Notes under the pieces: model-generated
What the model was told of the DNA's origin: nothing
The model's input: the letters and a program-made list of their open reading frames with translations, nothing else
Database searches by the model: none
In this document: one piece after another, positions 59,987 to 64,000 of the stretch
Position numbering within the stretch: position 1 is the first letter of the stretch
How the letters are laid out: every line of letters starts with the position of its first letter
Position numbers and translations under genes: made by a program
Assembly: GCF_002902945.1 (NCBI RefSeq)
Contig: NZ_CP026103.1
Location: 496,001 to 560,000 of the forward strand
DNA length: 64,000 bases
DNA from: Paraburkholderia caribensis
GTDB lineage: Bacteria; Pseudomonadota; Gammaproteobacteria; Burkholderiales; Burkholderiaceae
Direction: 5' to 3'

Positions 59987-60889
59987 TTAACCCAGTGCCT
60001 GATTGACGATGGCGAACTGCACGACGGAAGGATCGCCCGCGGGCGCACCGTTGCGGGACATCTTGATGACGGTGTCGACGCGTTTGAGGCCCAGTTCTTC
60101 GAGCCAGGGCGTCATGCCGCCGTCGCCGGGCGTATCGATGCGGGTGAATGCGCCCGCATTCGCCGCAAGACAATGCGCGATCAGCGCTTGCGCACGACGT
60201 GTCGATTCGTCTGCGGCGTGCTCGACGACAACCGGCCCGATCGCGTGTCCACGGCCAAACGGCCGCAACAACGCGAAGCCGGACACTTCGCCATCCCGCT
60301 CCAGCGCAACGCCTTGCGCAACGTCGAGCAGCGCAGGCAACAGCGCGCTGCGATCGAGCCCGCTCGAGCGCGAAGCAAGATCGATCAGACGGGGCGTGTC
60401 GGCGGCGCGCAGCGGGCGCAGTTGCTCGCCCGGTTTCAGCACGATCTTCGGGATGCGAAAATCGGTGGCCTGGTGCTGGTTGATCGTGCCGATAGCACGG
60501 AAGCCGAGCTTTTCGTACAGCGGCTGGCCAGCGGGCGTGGCATGCAGCACCGTGGTCCGTCCGCCGAGTATCTCGAGCAGACGCCCCATCAACTCGCGTC
60601 CGATGCCTCGGCCTTGCTGGTCCGGCGAGACGATCACCATCCCCAGCGACGCGCCATGCTCGCCAAACTTCCAGCACAGTGCCGTGCCGACGATGCGACC
60701 CTCGCTCAACGCGACAAAGCCGCTGCCGGCATCGGCGACCAGCCGCCAGTCGTCGGCGCGATGCGGCCACTTGACCTCCAGCGACAGCGCGTGCGCAGCA
60801 GCGATGTCGTCCGGCGCGAAGGGACGCAAGGTAACAGTGGCGAAGGTGGAACGCTTGGAATGGGCGGAAAGCGGTTCGGGCGTGGACAC
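59987..60889 (-). CDS. Double-domain GNAT N-acetyltransferase (paralogue 2)
   Basis: 300 residues, the same two-GNAT layout as the gene at 25398-26294, with long shared stretches (DDIAAAHALS, HRADDWRLV, RTTVLHATPAGQPLYEKLGF, GTINQHQATDF). Starts with GTG (MSTPEPLSAHS) after a strong AGAGGAGC site. The shared 13-bp palindrome lies 55 bp upstream. Encoded directly before ghrA; a link to glyoxylate or hydroxypyruvate metabolism is only suggested by position. Substrate unknown. Confidence 0.85.
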   Translation of the reverse strand: MSTPEPLSAHSKRSTFATVTLRPFAPDDIAAAHALSLEVKWPHRADDWRLVADAGSGFVALSEGRIVGTALCWKFGEHGASLGMVIVSPDQQGRGIGRELMGRLLEILGGRTTVLHATPAGQPLYEKLGFRAIGTINQHQATDFRIPKIVLKPGEQLRPLRAADTPRLIDLASRSSGLDRSALLPALLDVAQGVALERDGEVSGFALLRPFGRGHAIGPVVVEHAADESTRRAQALIAHCLAANAGAFTRIDTPGDGGMTPWLEELGLKRVDTVIKMSRNGAPAGDPSVVQFAIVNQALG

Positions 60890-60944
60890 GAAAGCTCCTC
60901 TGGCTGGACACGCCCGTCACTTTGGCATCGGGTCGGCGCGAAGG

Positions 60945-60957
60945 CTAGGACGATCCT
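60945..60957. promoter_or_regulatory. Shared palindrome upstream of GNAT paralogue 2
   Basis: CTAGGACGATCCT, identical to 26327-26339. The flanks differ, so the 13 bases are preserved beyond what simple duplication of the gene region would leave. Confidence 0.55.
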
Positions 60958-61113
60958 GCTACGACAGGCGCACGCCGTTCATCTGCGCATCCGTGCAGGC
61001 CGTCTTACGCAGTGCAGCAAAGCGCATCGTGCCTGGCTCCGTGGTTCGCGCAAACAGCCGCCGCAATGCGGTCTATCATGGAACTACGATACCCATCAGC
61101 GCAGGAGCACACC

Positions 61114-61278
61114 ATGCCCTCCGATCCGTCCGCTGAGCCGACCGCCCAATCTCTCGACCCCGCGCAAACCGTAGCCGGCACGCAGCCCGCCAGGCCCGCG
61201 AAAGACGACCTTCCCGACGCCGACGCGGCCGAGCCCGTCCCGCACGAGCATCTTCCGACCCGCAGCGACGACAACTGA
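61114..61278 (+). CDS. Small hypothetical protein, probably disordered
   Basis: 54 residues rich in Pro, Ala, Asp and Glu (MPSDPSAEPTAQSLD, DDLPDADAAEPVPHEHLP); no domain, no signal, no membrane segment. GCAGGAG precedes the ATG, and it sits 63 bp before the universal stress protein on the same strand, so it may be a leader gene of that unit. Short acidic proteins of this look are common hypotheticals in Burkholderiaceae. Coding status is moderately likely; function unknown. Confidence 0.55.
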   Translation: MPSDPSAEPTAQSLDPAQTVAGTQPARPAKDDLPDADAAEPVPHEHLPTRSDDN

Positions 61279-61341
61279 CCAGCAGCGAAGGCTGCCGCTC
61301 AATCAAGGCTCGCACCGGTTCAAACCGGAAGGGAGCGAATC

Positions 61342-61827
61342 ATGCAGAACATCCTGGCAGGTTATGACGGCTCGCCGTCCGCACGGCACGCCGTCGCGTT
61401 CGCGGTCGATCTGGCGAAGCGCTTCGATGCGCGCCTGCATGTGCTCGTCGTCGCGCGCGCGCCGGACTGGGGCGCCATCGAGCTCGAAAGAAAAGAAATG
61501 GTCGACTACGAGTTGCGTCACGCGAACGAAGTGCTCGACGACATCAAGGCGAAGCTCACGTCATCCAACGATCGCGCCGAGTTCGATCTCGTGATCGGCC
61601 AGCCGGCGAAAGAGATCGTGCTCTACGCGGAGCAGCACGACATCGATCATCTCGTCGTCGGCCATCGCGGGCATACGCCGTTCGACCGCTGGCTGATCGG
61701 CTCCGTCGCGCGTCAGGTGCTCGCCTACGCGCCATGTGCGGTGACGATCGTGCGCGATCCGGCGTCGATGAAGAAGCGCGTCGCAAAGACCGCGCAGCAT
61801 GCGGCGGATGAAGCGCCGTTCGTGTGA
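61342..61827 (+). CDS. Universal stress protein (UspA family, ATP-binding type)
   Basis: 161 residues, one Usp domain. NILAGYDGSPSARHAVAFAVDLA at the start, and the nucleotide-binding G-2x-G-9x-G-S motif in VVGHRGHTPFDRWLIGSVARQV near residue 110. A tail of about 25 residues rich in Lys and Ala follows. AGGGAG precedes the ATG. Cytoplasmic stress-survival role as for the family; the specific signal is unknown. Confidence 0.92.
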   Translation: MQNILAGYDGSPSARHAVAFAVDLAKRFDARLHVLVVARAPDWGAIELERKEMVDYELRHANEVLDDIKAKLTSSNDRAEFDLVIGQPAKEIVLYAEQHDIDHLVVGHRGHTPFDRWLIGSVARQVLAYAPCAVTIVRDPASMKKRVAKTAQHAADEAPFV

Positions 61828-61898
61828 AGCCGGAAACGCAGGCGCGGCGCGTGAAGTGCGTGAAGCGCGTGAAGAACGCGCGTTGCGCGGAACGCGCC

Positions 61899-62183
61899 TT
61901 ACGCGCCCGTTTGCGCGGTATCGCGGCCGAGTTTCTCGGGCCGCGTGCTGAAGCGCGGCTCGTCGATCCATGCCGCGAGCCAGTCGTGAAACTGGCCCCA
62001 GTCGTCGGCAAGATCCAGTTCGCGCCCGCCCGGATGGTCGCGGTCGCCGTCGCCGATCCAGGCGTAGACGGTCCGCGCGCCGTCCCACCACGCGATCATG
62101 CCGTCCGTCAATTCGGCAATGGTTCCGTCGGGCATCGCCCGTAGCAGCCGCGACAGCCGCGCGTCGAATTCGTCGAATCTCAT
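61899..62183 (-). CDS. Hypothetical protein (94 residues)
   Basis: Acidic, tryptophan-rich soluble protein: MRFDEFDARLSRLLRAMPDG, then TDGMIAWWDGARTVYAWIGDGDRDH and WGQFHDWLAAWIDEPRF. No known domain recognised, no signal. It lies 9 bp after a second small minus-strand gene, so the two may form a unit. Strong codon bias and good GC pattern support coding; function cannot be stated. Confidence 0.6.
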   Translation of the reverse strand: MRFDEFDARLSRLLRAMPDGTIAELTDGMIAWWDGARTVYAWIGDGDRDHPGGRELDLADDWGQFHDWLAAWIDEPRFSTRPEKLGRDTAQTGA

Positions 62184-62192
62184 GCCCGGCCC

Positions 62193-62402
62193 TCAGTGCA
62201 CGACGCCGAAGAACGCAATCGCGCCCTCCGCTGGCGTCAGTCCAGCCTTGAAATATCCTTCGAGCCGGTCGGCCGTCGATTCGTCGAGCGTAAACGGCGG
62301 GTGAACGAGTCCCACCTTGAACGCATGGTCGTACCAGTCGCTGATCCACGCGCGCAAATCGATCACGTACAGCGGCAGTGCGTTCGAAGCGTCGTCATAC
62401 AT
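62193..62402 (-). CDS. Hypothetical protein (69 residues)
   Basis: MYDDASNALPLYVIDLRAWISDWYDHAFKVG, then HPPFTLDESTADRLEGYFKAG, ending GAIAFFGVVH. A soluble protein without a recognised domain. GGGGGAG lies 7 bp before the ATG at 62402, which decides this start over a longer reading with a Cys-rich, non-conserved-looking extension. Probably co-transcribed with the 94-residue gene downstream. Confidence 0.6.
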   Translation of the reverse strand: MYDDASNALPLYVIDLRAWISDWYDHAFKVGLVHPPFTLDESTADRLEGYFKAGLTPAEGAIAFFGVVH

Positions 62403-62717
62403 GTGCGTCTCCCCCCATGCCCGATGACCCAATGCTAGGGCCAATGCGATGCAGGACCAATCGGCGGCGGCGGATTGTGTATTCAGGAAATGCTGATTTG
62501 CAGCGTCAGGATTTCCCTGGGAAGCGCAGCACGAATCGCTGGCGTACAAGGGTTTTTACGTATCGGCGGCGGCTTGCCGGCGCGCCCCGGCGTTAAGGAT
62601 TTCCTGACGCGCGAATCAGGATGTCACACGCGGGTTTTGCAGCGCGTGCTGACTGTGACACAAATAGTGGTCGCGGATCATGTGAGCCATTGAAATGCAA
62701 CGTCGAGCCGGTGCTTC
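62403..62717. other. Gene-free divergent region
   Basis: 315 bp between two divergent small genes. No clear gene. It contains AAGGATTTCCTGACGCG near 62595 and an AT-richer patch (GTGACACAAATAGTGG) near 62655 that may be promoter sequence. No palindrome strong enough to name. Confidence 0.4.
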
Positions 62718-63047
62718 ATGATCGCCTATCTGTCCGAGCGTGAGAACGTCGTAGAGCAGGTCAACTCGCTCTGTCTGCAATTGTTCGACACATGGTGCGA
62801 ATCGCGCAGCGTGACGGCGCTTGCGTATCTGATGCACTGCTGGCCGTTGATCGAAAGCACGCCCGCCGCGCTGAGACGGCTGGGCGAAACGATGTGCGAT
62901 TTGCGGCGTTATCACCCGGACCAGCTCGATGCACACGGTTTTCAGGTGCTGTGCGAAATGGCCGATCTGATCGACGAACTCGTCGGGCGGCCGGTGGGCA
63001 CGGTCAGACTGAGGGTGCCTGGCGAACTGCCGGAACCGGCGGGTTAG
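62718..63047 (+). CDS. Hypothetical protein (109 residues)
   Basis: Mostly helical soluble protein: MIAYLSERENVVEQVNSLCLQLFDTWCESRSV, then LAYLMHCWPLIESTPAALRRLGETMCDLRR and HGFQVLCEMADLIDELVG. Four cysteines, none in a metal-motif spacing. No recognised domain. The layout suggests a helical bundle; similar small proteins are annotated only as hypothetical. It lies 105 bp before the histidine kinase gene on the same strand and could be a partner, but that is a guess. Confidence 0.6.
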   Translation: MIAYLSERENVVEQVNSLCLQLFDTWCESRSVTALAYLMHCWPLIESTPAALRRLGETMCDLRRYHPDQLDAHGFQVLCEMADLIDELVGRPVGTVRLRVPGELPEPAG

Positions 63048-63152
63048 CAGGACAGACGTTTCAGCCGCATGTCCGGTGGGCCGGCCGGTGGACCGCGCTT
63101 TGGCATCGAGTGCAGAATAAGACAACCAGAACGGCAGCACTCGAAGGGAGAT

Positions 63153-64000
63153 ATGGCTCTCGACAGGTTCGACGCAGGGTGGAGCGGACTCCGTTATGTG
63201 CGGCGCAGCGTAGTGCTGCGGCTGCTCGGGACGGTGCTCGCGTTCAGTTGCGCGATCACGCTGATCCTCACGGCCGTGCAGCTGTATCGCGACTATCAGC
63301 GCGGCGTCGAGCAGATCGAGAACCGCCTCGTCGATATCGACCGCAGCTATCGCGACAGTCTTGGCGAAGCGCTCTGGCGGCTCGACCAGCCGCAACTCCA
63401 GCTCGAACTCGAAGGCATGCTGCGTCTCGCCGATATCCGCGCGGCGGAAGTGCGCGAGTTGCCTTCCGTCAGCTCCGCGATGGTCGTGAGCGTGGGCCGG
63501 CGCATGCCCGGCATGACAGTCGCCCGCGAGTTCCCGATCGTGTACCGCGTGCAGGACAAGGTCGAGCAGATCGGCACGCTGTATGTCGAGGCGACACTCG
63601 CCAACCTCTATCACGATCTGACGCGCACGGCGCTCGTGATACTGGTGAGCCAGGGCGCGAATACGTTTCTCGTCGCGCTGTTCACGTTTTACATTCTGTG
63701 GCGGCTGCTCACGCGGCACCTCGCGGCGATCGCGCGCAGCGTCAGCGACTACGATTTCCACGAGCCGCCCTCGCCGTTCGTTCTGCAACGCAAGCCGCCG
63801 CGCGAGCCGGACGAGCTCGACCGCGTGGTGTCGGCGTTCAACGCAATGGCGATGCGGCTGCATCGCGCGTATCTCGACGAACGCGAAGCAACCGTCGAGC
63901 GCGAAGCACGGCACATGGCGGAAGCGGCCAATCGCGCGAAAGGCGAGTTCCTCGCGAACCTGAGCCACGAATTGCGCACGCCGCTCAACGGCATTCTCGG
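63153..64000 (+). CDS. Membrane sensor histidine kinase, N-terminal part (cut by window edge)
   Basis: 282 codons visible, open at the right edge. Start MALDRFDAGWSGLRYVRRS after GAAGGGAG. Membrane segment 1 at residues ~19-42 (VLRLLGTVLAFSCAITLILTA), a periplasmic sensor of about 110 residues (RLVDIDRSYRDSLGEALWRLDQ), membrane segment 2 at ~152-180, a HAMP-like region with SVSDYDFHEPPSPF, a coiled helix, then the H-box NLSHELRTPLNGIL with phospho-acceptor His272. The spacing suits a hybrid kinase of the BarA/RpfC-like type; the kinase and any receiver domains lie beyond the window. Confidence 0.9.
   Translation, partial: MALDRFDAGWSGLRYVRRSVVLRLLGTVLAFSCAITLILTAVQLYRDYQRGVEQIENRLVDIDRSYRDSLGEALWRLDQPQLQLELEGMLRLADIRAAEVRELPSVSSAMVVSVGRRMPGMTVAREFPIVYRVQDKVEQIGTLYVEATLANLYHDLTRTALVILVSQGANTFLVALFTFYILWRLLTRHLAAIARSVSDYDFHEPPSPFVLQRKPPREPDELDRVVSAFNAMAMRLHRAYLDEREATVEREARHMAEAANRAKGEFLANLSHELRTPLNGIL

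Overview
The window is GC-rich DNA from a Burkholderiaceae-type beta-proteobacterium, most likely a Paraburkholderia or Caballeronia. The evidence is the protein style, the split hpaG1/hpaG2 arrangement, an orphan vgrG island, and a large catabolic gene load with many GNAT, LysR and AraC proteins. No rRNA, tRNA or CRISPR was seen. About 63 protein genes are supported; both window ends cut a gene (glcB on the left, a sensor histidine kinase on the right).

Layout. 1-1.2 kb: glyoxylate/glycolate genes (glcB end, glcG). 1.5-6.7 kb: a tight homoprotocatechuate meta-cleavage operon (hpaG1, hpaG2, hpaE, hpaD, hpaF, hpaH), then a HAD phosphatase. 7.4-14.2 kb: housekeeping-like single genes: a MarR-GNAT fusion with two palindromic operators, a thioredoxin-like protein, a GH63-like glucosidase, psuG, a SUOX-like exported protein and a cupin. 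14.2-22.2 kb: an accessory island with an orphan type VI secretion VgrG carrying a C-terminal HExxH domain, an overlapping lipoprotein gene, a LysM-muramidase and an overlapping exported protein. It is bordered by repeats, hexamer tracts and gene remnants. 22.3-26.3 kb: alpha/beta hydrolase, GNATs and an MFS sugar-acid transporter.

26.5-38.9 kb: a plus-strand catabolic block with an aldehyde dehydrogenase, a type II HAD and a PuuB-like flavin oxidase, followed by a dipeptide-type ABC transporter, a three-subunit HcnABC/opine-oxidase-like dehydrogenase and a small AraC regulator; most of the later genes overlap. 39.8-47.2 kb: a second block with the same logic (LysR, PotA, type II HAD, flavin oxidase, PotB, PotC, aldehyde dehydrogenase). 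An opposing operon converges on it (ttuC/dmlA, gabD, AspA/AstE-like deacylase, cupin, PotD-like binding protein, GMC oxidoreductase; 55.0 to 48.0 kb). A hicAB toxin-antitoxin pair with a probable frameshift in hicA sits exactly at the convergence point. 55-58 kb: LysR, Lrp and a class III aminotransferase. The two blocks look like import followed by oxidative deamination and aldehyde oxidation of amines or amino-acid derivatives; the substrates cannot be read from sequence.

59-64 kb: ghrA with a GNAT paralogue, a universal stress protein, small unknown genes and a histidine kinase. Two 0.8-kb palindromic elements with 117-bp terminal inverted repeats (38.9-39.8 and 58.2-59.0 kb), plus one half copy (14.3-14.65 kb), form the most conspicuous non-coding structure.
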